Numbered from the stretch's first letter, positions 1 through 8,661 are shown. The stretch is DNA of 64,000 bases from Sutterella sp. AM11-39 (GCF_003472385.1 NZ_QRLV01000002.1:204175-268174); one strand, 5' to 3'. Program-made: numbers and translations. The notes: generated by a model from the letters alone, not told the origin.

Positions 1-275
1 CGCTTACCCTGCGGTCCGGTCTGCGGCGTAACCAACACCTTTCCCAGAATGTCGGAAGCTGCCGCTCTAACTTCTTCCAAGGAACGGGCAATTTTGACGC
101 CGCCCGCCTTGCCGCGGCCGCCCGCGTGAATCTGAGCCTTGACTGCCCAACAGCTGCCGCCGATTTGCTCGGCCGCCTCCACCGCCTCTTCGACGGAAAA
201 CGCCGGACGCCCGGCGGCGACAGGAATCCCTGCCGCCGCAAAAAGCGCCTTGGCTTGATACTCATGAATTTTCAT
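1..275 (-). CDS. sucC: Succinyl-CoA ligase (ADP-forming) beta subunit, N-terminal part
   Basis: This is the first 91 codons of the beta subunit of succinyl-CoA synthetase, the TCA-cycle enzyme that makes ATP or GTP from succinyl-CoA. The protein starts [20 protein letters not shown], the standard start of the ATP-grasp domain, and continues with a [19 protein letters not shown] segment (nucleotide-binding region). The gene runs off the left edge, so its C-terminus and any sucD are not visible. The start codon at 273-275 follows an 88-base gap after the transporter gene. Linkage of recA, recX and sucC is common in Burkholderiales. Identity is firm, but only a fragment is present. Confidence 0.93.
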   Translation of the reverse strand, partial: MKIHEYQAKALFAAAGIPVAAGRPAFSVEEAVEAAEQIGGSCWAVKAQIHAGGRGKAGGVKIARSLEEVRAAASDILGKVLVTPQTGPQGK

Positions 276-363
276 TTTTATTCAGGAACCGGCACATGAT
301 CCGTTTTACAACGCATCGAGCTCCCACTCTGCCGGTTCCACTCCCTGTCAAAAAATCTATTGC

Positions 364-1707
364 TTAGCCGAACAGGCCGCCGAGGGCGACGATCAGCACG
401 AACAAGGGCGAAATAACGCCAATCAGAATGCGTGCGGCCTTAAGCCACGAGTCCGAAACGCCTCCTTCGTAATTGAGCTGATTGCGCATCACGGGCCAAG
501 CCACCCAAGCTGCAGCAATTGCGATGCCGAAGGTCGACAAAGGCATGCCGACGTTACTCGTGACGAAGTCAAGCAGATCGAAAATGTTCTTGCCGAAGAA
601 CTTCACGTCAGACCACGCACCGAAGGAAAGGTTGGCAATCAAGCCGACAACGGCGGCTCCGGCAACAGTCGTGAAGATAGCGGTGCGGCGCGGCAGATTG
701 AATTCCTTACTGAGTAAAGCGGTGCAGGCTTCAAGCATCGACACCGAGCTCGTCAGGGCCGCCACGACAAGGCACACATAGAAGAACACTGCAAAAAGCT
801 GCCCCATCGGCATCTTGCTGAAGATGGCGGGCATCGTCACGAACGTGAGCCCGGGACCAGCGGCCGGATCGAGCCCGAAGGCAAACACGGCGGGCATCAC
901 CATCAGGCCTCCCAGCAGAGAGGAGAGGATGGCAAGCACCGCCACCCAACCGACACTGCCGGGAAGATTGGCCTTGTCGGACAGATACGTACCGTAGGTG
1001 ATCATGGTACCGGCGCCAAGCGACAGCGAGAAAAAGCAAAAGCCCATGGCGTTAAAGAGCGCCGAACCGCTGAAGTCTTCCCAGCGGGGCATAAAGAGAA
1101 ATTTCACGCCTTCCCAACCGCCGGGCAACGTGACGCCGCGAATAATGAGCACGATCATCAAAACGAAAAGCGCCGGCATCAGCACCTTGGCAAAGCGCTC
1201 CACCCCCTTGTCGATGCCGCGCAACACGACAATGGCCGTGATGAACAGGAAAAGCAGCAGCATCAGATAGGAGCTCACGCCATCGGAGACGAAAGCCCCG
1301 AAATAAGCCCCCAGCTGCTCGGGCGCGATCTTGAGACCGGCGCCGGTTGCCGCATCGGCGGTGTACTTCAGACACCAGCCGCCTACGATCGAATAGAAAG
1401 AAAGAATCAAGAAGACAGTAAAAACGCCGATGCCGCCGAAAATGCCCCAGGGCTTGCCGCAAACGTTGTTAAGGCTACCCACCGGGCCGCTGCGACCGGC
1501 GCGCCCCATCGCGAATTCAGCAAGCAAGAGCGCCATGCCGACCGTGACGGTAAAGAAGATATAAGGAAGCATGAACACGGCGCCGCCGTTGGTGCCGGCC
1601 ATGTAGGGGAACTTCCAAATGGCCCCAAGCCCGACGGCCGAACCCGCCGAAGCCAAAATAAATCCCAGGCGTGATCCGAAATTTGTCTGTTTGGTGCTAC
1701 CTGACAT
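364..1707 (-). CDS. Sodium-dependent NSS (SNF) family amino-acid transporter
   Basis: A 447-residue polytopic inner-membrane protein of the neurotransmitter:sodium symporter family (LeuT fold), which takes up amino acids or related solutes with sodium. The unwound TM1 motif AVGLGAIWKFPY followed by GTNGGAVF is diagnostic, and hydrophobic segments along the sequence fit the 11-12 TM bacterial form. At the place where LeuT has an Asn that binds sodium in TM1 (GLGN), this protein has Ala (GLGA). The substrate cannot be told from sequence. It lies between recX and sucC, a place where related bacteria usually have no transporter. No strong Shine-Dalgarno is seen, so the start rests on family length. 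Confidence 0.9.
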   Translation of the reverse strand: MSGSTKQTNFGSRLGFILASAGSAVGLGAIWKFPYMAGTNGGAVFMLPYIFFTVTVGMALLLAEFAMGRAGRSGPVGSLNNVCGKPWGIFGGIGVFTVFLILSFYSIVGGWCLKYTADAATGAGLKIAPEQLGAYFGAFVSDGVSSYLMLLLFLFITAIVVLRGIDKGVERFAKVLMPALFVLMIVLIIRGVTLPGGWEGVKFLFMPRWEDFSGSALFNAMGFCFFSLSLGAGTMITYGTYLSDKANLPGSVGWVAVLAILSSLLGGLMVMPAVFAFGLDPAAGPGLTFVTMPAIFSKMPMGQLFAVFFYVCLVVAALTSSVSMLEACTALLSKEFNLPRRTAIFTTVAGAAVVGLIANLSFGAWSDVKFFGKNIFDLLDFVTSNVGMPLSTFGIAIAAAWVAWPVMRNQLNYEGGVSDSWLKAARILIGVISPLFVLIVALGGLFG

Positions 1708-1830
1708 ATGAAACTGACCGTTTTTTATTGTGATTGTGGTTTCGAGGATGAAACACTACGGTCTAAGTTTCGGGAGGCACTTACTGCCCAACAGGATTTC
1801 GACCGCAGGTTCCTTTGATTTGATGGCGCA

Positions 1831-2334
1831 TTAGTCATCCTCGTCTTTGCAAGCTTCTTCGCGAGCTTTATCAAAGACTCGTTCAATCATATCAAAGCCA
1901 AACCCACGGGCGGCTAAAAATCTCGCCTGTCTTGTCTTCTCTTTGTAGTCTTCGGGAGGATTCCCGTAACGTCGACTCCAAACGACCCAGGCCCGTTCAA
2001 ACTCGTCGCCTGCTTCCTGTAAGGCCTCTTGGACCTCCTCGGCTCCAATTCCCTGCATGGACAATTCGTAAGCCAGGCGTCTGTTCCCATAGCGGGCGCT
2101 TCGCATCCGCACGCGGCTTCTGGCATATCGCTCGTCGCTCAGGTAGTTCTTACTTTCGAGCGCATCGAGCACATCATCTACTTCAGCAGCTGATTGTCCT
2201 TCTTCCAGAGCATGAACCAGCTTTTCCCGCAGTTCCTTGCGCGAATATTCCCGGCGCGATAAAGCGTCAATGCCCCGCGCCATAAGGCTGCGGGGCTGAT
2301 TCTCGTTGGCCGGACGTTTCGTGTCCGTTGTCAT
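1831..2334 (-). CDS. recX: Regulatory protein RecX
   Basis: A 167-residue RecX homologue, a cytoplasmic modulator that caps or inhibits RecA filaments. RecX features are the N-terminal ALSRREYSRKELREKL helix region, then NYLSDERYARSRV, and a C-terminal FLAARGFGFDMIERV repeat; the three-helix repeats match the family. The gene starts 9 bases after the recA stop, so it is almost certainly co-transcribed and perhaps made by partial read-through of recA termination. The C-terminus is acidic (KDEDD). No oddity was seen. Confidence 0.95.
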   Translation of the reverse strand: MTTDTKRPANENQPRSLMARGIDALSRREYSRKELREKLVHALEEGQSAAEVDDVLDALESKNYLSDERYARSRVRMRSARYGNRRLAYELSMQGIGAEEVQEALQEAGDEFERAWVVWSRRYGNPPEDYKEKTRQARFLAARGFGFDMIERVFDKAREEACKDEDD

Positions 2335-2343
2335 GTGTTTGGG

Positions 2344-3528
2344 TTATTCGTAGAAGTCTTCGGGTTCGAGCAAATCCTCATCCGGAGAGGGTTCACGCAC
2401 GGGCGTTGCCTTGCTGCTCTTGGCTGCCTTCGGAGCTTCGGGCTTGGGAGCCGGTTCTCCAGGAGTAAGCGACGTCGGACGCCCCTTCATGCCGCGCAGT
2501 TCACGAATTTTGTTTTCGATTTCAAGCGCTTTTTCCGGATTAGCTATCAGCCATTCGCGGGCCTTGTCCTTGCCCTGGCCGATGCGCGTTCCTTCGTAGC
2601 TGTACCAAGCACCCGATTTGCCGACTACTTCAAGTTCCACACCCAAATCGAGAAGTTCGCCTTCACGCGAGATACCTTCACCGTAGAGAATATCGAAGCT
2701 TGCCTTCTTGAAAGGAGGTGCCACCTTATTCTTGACGACCTTGACGACCGTTTCGGCACCGTAGATTTCTTCTCCCTTCTTAAGGTTGGTCTTGCGGCGA
2801 ATATCCACACGAACGGTACTGTAGAACTTGAGTGCGTTACCGCCTGTCGTCGTTTCGGGGTTGCCGTAGGAAACGCCGATCTTCATACGGATCTGGTTAA
2901 TGAAGATCACCAGCGTCTTGGTCTTCTTGATGGAACCCGTGAGCTTACGAAGAGCCTGGCTCATCAGACGGGCCTGAAGGCCGGGAAGCGCCTCACCCAT
3001 ATCGCCTTCGATTTCACTGCGCGGCGTGAGTGCAGCCACCGAGTCGATCACCACCAGATCAACCGAACCGGAACGCACCAGCGCGTCCGTGATTTCCAAA
3101 GCCTGTTCGCCGGTGTCGGGCTGCGACAGCAGCAGATCGTCAAGCTTGACACCTAAGTGCTGAGCATACGAAACGTCCAAAGCATGTTCGGCGTCAATGA
3201 AGGCGCACGTGCCACCAATTTTCTGCATTTCGGCAATGATGTGCAGCGTAAGCGTCGTCTTACCGGAACTTTCCGGACCGTAGATCTCGACGATACGTCC
3301 GCGCGGCAAACCGCCCACGCCCAAAGCCAGGTCAAGGCCCAGAGAACCGGTGCTCACCACCTCAACATCCTCGGTCTGGGTACCCTCGCCCATACGCATG
3401 ATCGAGCCCTTACCAAATTCCTTTTCAATGTAGGACAAGGCCGCGGCCAGCGCCTTTTTGCGTTCATCCGCATCATTGACGCGCTCAACTCGCGTTTCCG
3501 CGCTCGTATTCTTTTTCTTCTCAGCCAT
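2344..3528 (-). CDS. recA: Recombinase RecA
   Basis: A 394-residue RecA that forms ATP-dependent filaments on single-stranded DNA for homologous recombination and for stimulating LexA self-cleavage. The Walker A motif GPESSGKTT is at residues 84-92, the MAW-like region and [20 protein letters not shown] (loop L1) follow, and [17 protein letters not shown] lies near loop L2. The protein is longer than the 353-residue E. coli form because of a Lys/Pro/Ala-rich C-terminal extension ending in acidic [12 protein letters not shown], typical of the RecA tail. A Shine-Dalgarno-like AAAGGA precedes the ATG. No canonical LexA box is visible upstream, but there is a nested inverted repeat (see 3551-3598). 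Confidence 0.98.
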   Translation of the reverse strand: MAEKKKNTSAETRVERVNDADERKKALAAALSYIEKEFGKGSIMRMGEGTQTEDVEVVSTGSLGLDLALGVGGLPRGRIVEIYGPESSGKTTLTLHIIAEMQKIGGTCAFIDAEHALDVSYAQHLGVKLDDLLLSQPDTGEQALEITDALVRSGSVDLVVIDSVAALTPRSEIEGDMGEALPGLQARLMSQALRKLTGSIKKTKTLVIFINQIRMKIGVSYGNPETTTGGNALKFYSTVRVDIRRKTNLKKGEEIYGAETVVKVVKNKVAPPFKKASFDILYGEGISREGELLDLGVELEVVGKSGAWYSYEGTRIGQGKDKAREWLIANPEKALEIENKIRELRGMKGRPTSLTPGEPAPKPEAPKAAKSSKATPVREPSPDEDLLEPEDFYE

Positions 3529-3550
3529 CTCTCTATTTCCTTTTGTTTAG

Positions 3551-3598
3551 GAATTGGTTTTTCAAAAAATATCGATAGATATTTTCTATCACCAATTC
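3551..3598. promoter_or_regulatory. Nested inverted repeat in the recA 5' region
   Basis: Two concentric dyads share one centre just upstream of recA. The outer arms are GAATTGGT (3551-3558) and ACCAATTC (3591-3598). The inner arms are AAAATATC (3566-3573) and GATATTTT (3578-3585) around GATA. In the recA transcript this could fold as a hairpin about 20 bases before the start codon; as DNA it could be an operator. Function is inferred only. Confidence 0.5.
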
Positions 3599-3625
3599 CC
3601 TGCACTCTATTCCCTTTGTTCTGAG

Positions 3626-3660
3626 GATCAACATTTGATCATTTCAGATCGACAAAGATC
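3626..3660. repeat. Four helically phased GATC sites
   Basis: GATC occurs at 3626, 3637, 3647 and 3657, i.e. with 11, 10 and 10-base steps, so all lie on one face of the helix. The surrounding 421-base recA-tRNA spacer (3529-3949) is AT-rich and holds no gene. Whether the phasing matters (methylation, protein binding) is unknown. Confidence 0.45.
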
Positions 3661-3864
3661 CACAAACCCAATAACGAAGCCGATAACATCAAAAAACATT
3701 TCGCATCGTTACTGCGCATAATGCACGAAATTTTTCAGAAATGCGAGACAATTTTAGGTCAATTTTGTTAGGGTTTACCCAGACTAATGAGACAGGCTCA
3801 AAGTTTTGAAAAATAAAAATATCTATGATCCACTCAAGTCAGAAAAAAATTTTGCTTCTGCCCC

Positions 3865-3893
3865 TTGACAAGCATTTTTGGGTTCTTCATAAT
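3865..3893 (+). promoter_or_regulatory. Sigma-70 promoter of the tRNA-Lys pair
   Basis: A perfect -35 TTGACA (3865-3870) is followed after 17 bases by CATAAT (3888-3893) and a GC-rich discriminator (GCGG), as expected for a stringently controlled stable-RNA promoter. It lies about 55 bases before the first tRNA. The tRNA-Met promoter at 10047-10075 has the same TTGACAAG start and an AATAATGC -10 region. Confidence 0.85.
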
Positions 3894-3949
3894 GCGGTTC
3901 TCGGTTGATCGTCGTTCCTCTCAGAACTAAGGCAGACCGCCTGATACGG

Positions 3950-4025
3950 GGGTCGTTAGCTCAGTCGGTAGAGCAGCGGACTTTTAATCCGTTGGTCGTG
4001 AGTTCGAATCTCGCACGACCCACCA
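3950..4025 (+). tRNA. tRNA-Lys (UUU anticodon)
   Basis: A 76-base cloverleaf with encoded CCA. Acceptor arms are GGGTCGT and ACGACCC, the anticodon stem GCGGA/TCCGT holds the loop CTTTTAA (anticodon TTT), and the T arm is GTGAG TTCGAAT CTCGC. It reads lysine AAA/AAG codons. Confidence 0.97.
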
Positions 4026-4041
4026 CTTCGATTAATCGCCT

Positions 4042-4117
4042 GGGAGCGTAGCTCAGTTGGTAGAGCAGCGGACTCTTAATCCGTCGGTCCAGAGTTCGAG
4101 TCTCTGCGCTCCCACCA
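4042..4117 (+). tRNA. tRNA-Lys (CUU anticodon)
   Basis: A 76-base tRNA, 16 bases after the first and presumably on the same transcript. Acceptor arms are GGGAGCG and CGCTCCC, the anticodon loop is CTCTTAA (anticodon CTT), and CCA is encoded. It reads AAG. The anticodon arm is the same as in its neighbour except for the anticodon, while the acceptor and T arms differ, so this is not a simple recent duplicate. Confidence 0.96.
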
Positions 4118-4123
4118 TATTCC

Positions 4124-4160
4124 AACCCGTAGCATCGAAAGATGCTGCGGGTTATTTGTT
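4124..4160 (+). terminator. Rho-independent terminator of the tRNA-Lys operon
   Basis: A 13-bp stem (AACCCGTAGCATC with GATGCTGCGGGTT, one G-T wobble) closes on a GAAA tetraloop and is followed by ATTTGTTT. It starts 6 bases after the second tRNA. Confidence 0.88.
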
Positions 4161-4217
4161 TCCGGCAGGCTACAATGTGCCCGACTTTCGTCGAGGCTAC
4201 TCTCTTTATCCAGTTCC

Positions 4218-4841
4218 ATGCGTCTTCGTTTCGTCCTGCCCTGTCTCCTGATTGCAAGCATCCCAGCGTTCGGTCAGTCCTCCTCTGAATCCGAAGCCTG
4301 CTTGCGCAACATCGCGGAAGTTTTGCAACCACAGGCTCGGTTGACGGCCGACTTCCGGATGCAGAAGTTCGTGCCGGGCGTTACCCGCCCATTACCGGGC
4401 AAAGGACGCGTGGTGTCCGACCCCGTTGACGGTCTGATCTGGGAAACCACCTTTCCGTTGCAGCATGTCCGCGTATTCGGCAAAAAATACTATGCCGTAA
4501 CCGACGAAAAGGGCGAGCTGAGAGTGCATGAGCATCAAGCCGCCGATTTCATGAGTGATCTGACTTCTCGGTCATCCGAAGAACTCATCATGCTCCTGAA
4601 CCGCTCTTTTTTCGTTTCCTGTTCGAAAAAAGACAACGCGTATTCGCTCATCCTGTCGCCCAAAAACGGAACGCTTGCCAACTATCTGACGGAATTTGCA
4701 CTTGCCGCTCAGGACGGCAAGGTCACGCACGCTACCATCACTCAAACCGACGGCACGATCACGCGTCTTCAGTTTGACAACGTGAAGCTTCCGGCCGAAG
4801 CTGCGGCACGGGACGACGCTTTTTTTGCCCGCGTGAGGTAA
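4218..4841 (+). CDS. LolA-like outer-membrane lipoprotein carrier protein
   Basis: A 207-residue predicted periplasmic protein with a Sec signal peptide (MRLRFVLPCLLIASIPAFGQ). The mature part has the LolA-like pattern: an N-terminal ADFRMQKFVPGVTRPLPGKG strand region, DGLIWETTFP, and a C-terminal ATITQTDGTITRLQFDNVK. It is not the housekeeping LolA, whose usual partner is the ftsK/rarA region. It lies 7 bases ahead of an MMPL exporter, the pairing found in aryl-polyene and xanthomonadin-type clusters, but no ketosynthase, acyl carrier or acyltransferase gene is nearby. The likely role is to carry a lipid or lipoprotein across the periplasm for that exporter. Family assignment is good; the substrate is unknown. 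Confidence 0.75.
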   Translation: MRLRFVLPCLLIASIPAFGQSSSESEACLRNIAEVLQPQARLTADFRMQKFVPGVTRPLPGKGRVVSDPVDGLIWETTFPLQHVRVFGKKYYAVTDEKGELRVHEHQAADFMSDLTSRSSEELIMLLNRSFFVSCSKKDNAYSLILSPKNGTLANYLTEFALAAQDGKVTHATITQTDGTITRLQFDNVKLPAEAAARDDAFFARVR

Positions 4842-4848
4842 CCGCACC

Positions 4849-7095
4849 ATGAAGCTCATCGGCAAGCTGTGGCTCCTGTTCTTTGTAGCCGTGGTGCTTA
4901 TGGGCGTGGTGCAGTTTTCGCCCTCGAACATCCACACCGACATTCGAGCCCTGCTTCCGACGTCAACCGATTCGGCATCGGCCGACAAAATTCTCGCGCA
5001 CAGCACGCAAGCCTCCCGCGACATCTGGGTCTTGGTCGGCTCCAAAACAATAGAAAGGGCCGCCATCGCCGCAAACATAATCACGCAGACGCTAGCTCAA
5101 GAGGGACTGCAAGCCTCTCAGCCTTCAGAAGCTTTTGACGTTAAGGCCTTTGCCAAAGCGTTGTTGCCGTACCGCGGTGGGTTCCTTTCACCAGATGATC
5201 AGGCGTTTCTAGCCGCAGCCAAGGACGAGGATCTCCTGAGGCGCAGCCTTGCGCTTCTCTACCGTCCCTTTGCAGCTTCTTTTGCGCCGTTTCAGGACGA
5301 TCCCCTGGGTACCTTCGAAAATGCTCTTCTGAAAAGCGCCGCTCAGTCGCCTTTTCAATTTTCGGGTCCTTGCGTCAGCCTTCGCACTTCCCCAGACGGT
5401 CTGAACTACTGCGCACTCAGCATTCGCAGCAGTGAATCGATGGGAGCGGTTGACGACATGCCGGTCACCAAGGCATTGGACACAGCCCGACAAGCCGTTC
5501 TTGCAGCTGATTCCGATGCGCGCATCCATAGCGCCGGTGTAACCCTCATCAGCGAAGAAGCCGCTTCAACCGCCTCTTCGGAAGCCACACTCATCGGCGC
5601 CATATCCGCTGCGGCAATCATTTTGCTGGTGATCATCTTCTTTGCGCGCGTGGCGCCGCTATTGCTCACGCTGGTTGTCCTTGCCGCCAGTCTTATTTTT
5701 GCCGCCTCAAGCGTGGTGGTTCTTTTCGGCGAAGTTCACATCTTAACGTTGGTGTTCGGCGCCACTCTTTTGGGTATATGCGTTGACTACGTCTTTCATA
5801 TGCTGTGCGCAACGGCTACGGGTCTGTCCGGCCCCGAGGCCGGAGCAAAGCTTCTCAAGCCCCTGTCACTTTCGCTTCTCACCACCGGCATCGGCTACGC
5901 CGTGATGATCTTTTCTCCCATGCCGGGCTTGCGTCAAATGGCCGTCTTTTGCATCGCGGGCCTTATGGCCGCCTACTGCAACATGCTGTTTGTGGCAGGC
6001 AGTTTTTTGCGCGCCGATATACCCACGCGTGCCGCTGCCGCATTCTCTCGAGGCTTTGCGCAACTGCCGCGAGCCAAGGGCATAGCAAAGGCGGCGTTCG
6101 TTGTTTGTTTGCTGATAGTCTCGGTGTTCGGTGCCCTGCAACTCAAAACACAAAACGAACTCGCGCTCCTCAATCGAATCCCGGCACACCTGATGGCTGA
6201 TATGCAATTTGTCGGCAAAGCTCTGTCGCCTGTCAGTCCCGGACAGCTGTTCGTAATCCAGGGCAATGACACCGAAGCTGTGCTGCAAGCCCACGAGCTA
6301 CTGCAAAAACATCTCGCGCAGTTGGCTGCCAACGGCGTGATCGGCACTGCCCCCAACCCGACTGCCTTGCTACCTTCCCGAAAATCACAGCAACAGGCGC
6401 GCACGCTGACGAAACCGGCAACCCACCGCGCTCTGACACTAACTAAGGAAACGCTTAAAAGTGATTTTCCCGCTCCATCGGCAGACGATTTGCTTTTGAC
6501 ACTTTCTGCCTTCAAAACCATCGCGCCGCAATCTCTGACGCACTTCTGGTTATCGGATACAAGCCTTTTGGTGCCTCTTTCCGGCGTCACGGCAGAGTCG
6601 TTGCCGCATCTGCAAAAGGTTGCCGATGAAATCAACGGTGTTCGCTTCGTGAACACCACGGCTGAAGTGGCAGACAGCCTTGCGACCTATCGCAACGGCG
6701 TTTTATACGCTCTGCTCATTGCTCTGGGCGTCATCGGCGCAATTCTCGCGTTCAGCATGCGGCGGAGATTCATTGACTTCTGGGCACCGACGGCTCTCTC
6801 GATTGCGCTGACGTTTGGTTTGTGCGGCTTTGCCGGCATTCCCCTCTCGCTTTTTTCCGTTCTGCCGCTGGTGCTGGTTGTGGGGCTCGGCGTTGATTAC
6901 GCCATCGTGCTTTACAGCGAGGACAACGCCGTTGCCGCCCGCAATTCGGTTTTCCTGGCCGCCTCAAGCACGTTGTTGGCTTTTGGACTTCTTGCCTTAT
7001 CCTCAACGCCGGCGCTACACATCTTCGGTCTGACGCTGCTTCTTGCCATGGCCTCAGTGCTTGTCACCACCGTTGTGCTGCGTCCTCGGGACTAG
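4849..7095 (+). CDS. MMPL/RND-superfamily exporter
   Basis: A 748-residue inner-membrane transporter with two RND-like halves. One N-terminal TM (KLWLLFFVAVVLMGVVQF) is followed by a large periplasmic domain (about residues 25-225), a TM bundle (about 230-385), a second periplasmic domain (about 410-600) and a second bundle (about 610-745). The gene for the LolA-like protein ends 7 bases upstream, so the two are translated together. Members of this family export lipids, lipid-linked pigments or hopanoids using the proton gradient. Without biosynthetic neighbours the cargo here cannot be named. Confidence 0.82.
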   Translation: MKLIGKLWLLFFVAVVLMGVVQFSPSNIHTDIRALLPTSTDSASADKILAHSTQASRDIWVLVGSKTIERAAIAANIITQTLAQEGLQASQPSEAFDVKAFAKALLPYRGGFLSPDDQAFLAAAKDEDLLRRSLALLYRPFAASFAPFQDDPLGTFENALLKSAAQSPFQFSGPCVSLRTSPDGLNYCALSIRSSESMGAVDDMPVTKALDTARQAVLAADSDARIHSAGVTLISEEAASTASSEATLIGAISAAAIILLVIIFFARVAPLLLTLVVLAASLIFAASSVVVLFGEVHILTLVFGATLLGICVDYVFHMLCATATGLSGPEAGAKLLKPLSLSLLTTGIGYAVMIFSPMPGLRQMAVFCIAGLMAAYCNMLFVAGSFLRADIPTRAAAAFSRGFAQLPRAKGIAKAAFVVCLLIVSVFGALQLKTQNELALLNRIPAHLMADMQFVGKALSPVSPGQLFVIQGNDTEAVLQAHELLQKHLAQLAANGVIGTAPNPTALLPSRKSQQQARTLTKPATHRALTLTKETLKSDFPAPSADDLLLTLSAFKTIAPQSLTHFWLSDTSLLVPLSGVTAESLPHLQKVADEINGVRFVNTTAEVADSLATYRNGVLYALLIALGVIGAILAFSMRRRFIDFWAPTALSIALTFGLCGFAGIPLSLFSVLPLVLVVGLGVDYAIVLYSEDNAVAARNSVFLAASSTLLAFGLLALSSTPALHIFGLTLLLAMASVLVTTVVLRPRD

Positions 7096-7124
7096 CGCCG
7101 GAGCCGACGCAGAACGGCAGACAA

Positions 7125-7157
7125 AAAGCCCGCGGGAAATCACTCTTCGCGGGCTTT
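7125..7157. terminator. Bidirectional terminator between the MMPL gene and tatC
   Basis: The arms AAAGCCCGCG (7125-7134) and CGCGGGCTTT (7148-7157) form a 10-bp stem with A- and T-rich ends that work for both converging genes. Confidence 0.8.
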
Positions 7158-7181
7158 CGACTACTAAAGATCAGCAGCGCA

Positions 7182-7979
7182 TCAGGCGCTTTGCTTTTCC
7201 TCTTCCGTTTTTTCCTCTTCGTCCTCAATCTTCTTGCCGAAGATCCGCACGCAGATGATGCCGGCTTCATAAAGCACCACAAGCGGCACGGCCAACAGAA
7301 GCTGCGAGAGCACATCGGGCGGAGTGAAGATAGCGGCAATCACGAAGGCACCGACAATCACATAGGGGCGCACGTGCACGAGCTTTTTGACGTCAGCCAA
7401 CCCCAGACGGTTGAGTACTATCACGAGAATCGGCACCTCAAACGTGATGCCGAAGGCAAAGAACATGCGCAGCACGAAGCTGAAATAGCTGTCGATGTCG
7501 GGGGCAAAGTTCACAGACTCGGGCGAGAACCCTGCAATGAACTTGAAAACCATGCCGAAGACGATGAAGTAGCAATAGGCCATACCCACAGCAAACATCG
7601 TCACGCCCGAAACGATAACGGGCAGCACCAGTCGCTTTTCATTGCGGTACAGCGCGGGCGCAATGTAGGCCCACATCTGATAGAGCACGAAGGGAAGCGC
7701 GATCACAAACGCCACAAAAAGCGTGACCTTCAGCGGCACCATAAAGGGTGCCACCACGCCGGTGGCCAAAAGCTTGACGCCTTGCGGCAGCGCCACCATG
7801 AGCGGCTGCGACAAGAAGTCAAAAATCTGCTTCATGAAGGGCGACAAGCAAGCGAAGATAATGAGCACCGCCAGAGCCGCACGCACAGTACGGTTGCGCA
7901 GCTCAATCAAGTGCGAGACCAACGGCTGCTCGTTGGCGGGGTCTTCGGGCCCTTCGAGGCGTTGAGGTTCCTGAGCCAT
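7182..7979 (-). CDS. tatC: Sec-independent protein translocase subunit TatC
   Basis: A 265-residue, six-TM core subunit of the twin-arginine translocase, which binds RR signal peptides and gates export of folded proteins. The N-terminal LVSHLIELRNRTVRAALAV segment is the TatC signature, and later helices (FGITFEVPILVIVLNRLGL, PDVLSQLLLAVPLVVLYEAG) match the family. The tail is highly charged (Glu/Lys-rich). It is the last gene of tatA-tatB-tatC, 16 bases after tatB. Several proteins in this window carry twin-arginine signals (37735, 44502, 45804, 46783) and would be its clients. Confidence 0.97.
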   Translation of the reverse strand: MAQEPQRLEGPEDPANEQPLVSHLIELRNRTVRAALAVLIIFACLSPFMKQIFDFLSQPLMVALPQGVKLLATGVVAPFMVPLKVTLFVAFVIALPFVLYQMWAYIAPALYRNEKRLVLPVIVSGVTMFAVGMAYCYFIVFGMVFKFIAGFSPESVNFAPDIDSYFSFVLRMFFAFGITFEVPILVIVLNRLGLADVKKLVHVRPYVIVGAFVIAAIFTPPDVLSQLLLAVPLVVLYEAGIICVRIFGKKIEDEEEKTEEEKQSA

Positions 7980-7995
7980 CTTTTATGAATTTCCG

Positions 7996-8661
7996 TCAGC
8001 GGTAAATGCGCACGCGGTTGGAGCGAGCTCGCATGGCATAGCGTCTGTTGTTGCCGCCAAGCTGAGGCGAACGGTCACCCAACTCGGCTTTCAAGCGTTC
8101 GATCTGTTCGGCCAGATCGTCAATGGAAGGACCGGATTTATAGCGCTTTTCGAAGACTTTGCTGTTGTCGTCCTCGTCAACGTAGTTGTTTTGATTGCCG
8201 TACCAACCGTAGAAGTCGTCGACGGGACTCGCGGCATCCGAGGAGGTCGTGTCAACCGTACCCGTGTCTCCTACGATATCGCTTGCGCTGTCGGCGGCGT
8301 CAAGCGCAGGCTTTTCGCCGAAGCCCTCTTTGGCAGCCTTGTCAAAACTTGCCGAGAGCTCGTCGCCAACGTTATTGACCGAACTTTCCAGATCCTTGAT
8401 TTCGGAATTGATCTGATCGACCTGTCCTTTGACGGTCTTGTTGAGATCGTCGGCGACGCTCTTGGCTTCCTGCTGAATCTTTTTCAGCTCGGAAAGTTCG
8501 GCTTCGCGTTCAATATCACTCTTTACCTGCTGCACGAGGCGCTGCGCCTTGCCGAGCCATTCGCCGGCGGTGCGGGCAACCGTCGGCAGACGCTCGGGGC
8601 CCAGCACCACAAGCGCAACCGCACCGATGACCATCAACTCGGAAAAGCCGAAATCAAACAT
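7996..8661 (-). CDS. tatB: Sec-independent protein translocase subunit TatB
   Basis: A 221-residue TatB. The N-terminal TM and hinge MFDFGFSELMVIGAVALVVL then GPERLPTVAR is the family signature, followed by an amphipathic helix and a long, acidic coiled region (KKIQQEAKSVADDLNKTVKG). It is longer than the 171-residue E. coli form because of a low-complexity Asp/Ser-rich middle. TatB docks on TatC and forms the receptor for RR-signal peptides. It is separated from tatA by an unusually wide 149-base gap containing a hairpin. Confidence 0.95.
   Translation of the reverse strand: MFDFGFSELMVIGAVALVVLGPERLPTVARTAGEWLGKAQRLVQQVKSDIEREAELSELKKIQQEAKSVADDLNKTVKGQVDQINSEIKDLESSVNNVGDELSASFDKAAKEGFGEKPALDAADSASDIVGDTGTVDTTSSDAASPVDDFYGWYGNQNNYVDEDDNSKVFEKRYKSGPSIDDLAEQIERLKAELGDRSPQLGGNNRRYAMRARSNRVRIYR

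Noticed and set aside
2335..3156. Long open frame opposite recA
   Set aside because: It is the antisense frame of a highly conserved gene; composition follows recA third-codon bias and no ribosome site or family pattern is seen.
3712..3727. CTG-N10-ACG as a LexA box for recA
   Set aside because: Only one half matches CTG-N10-CAG; the dyad inside it (GCAT-A-ATGC) is too short to claim an SOS site.
7191..7988. 265-codon frame exactly opposite tatC
   Set aside because: His/Arg-rich shadow translation with the same bounds as tatC; tatC is certain.
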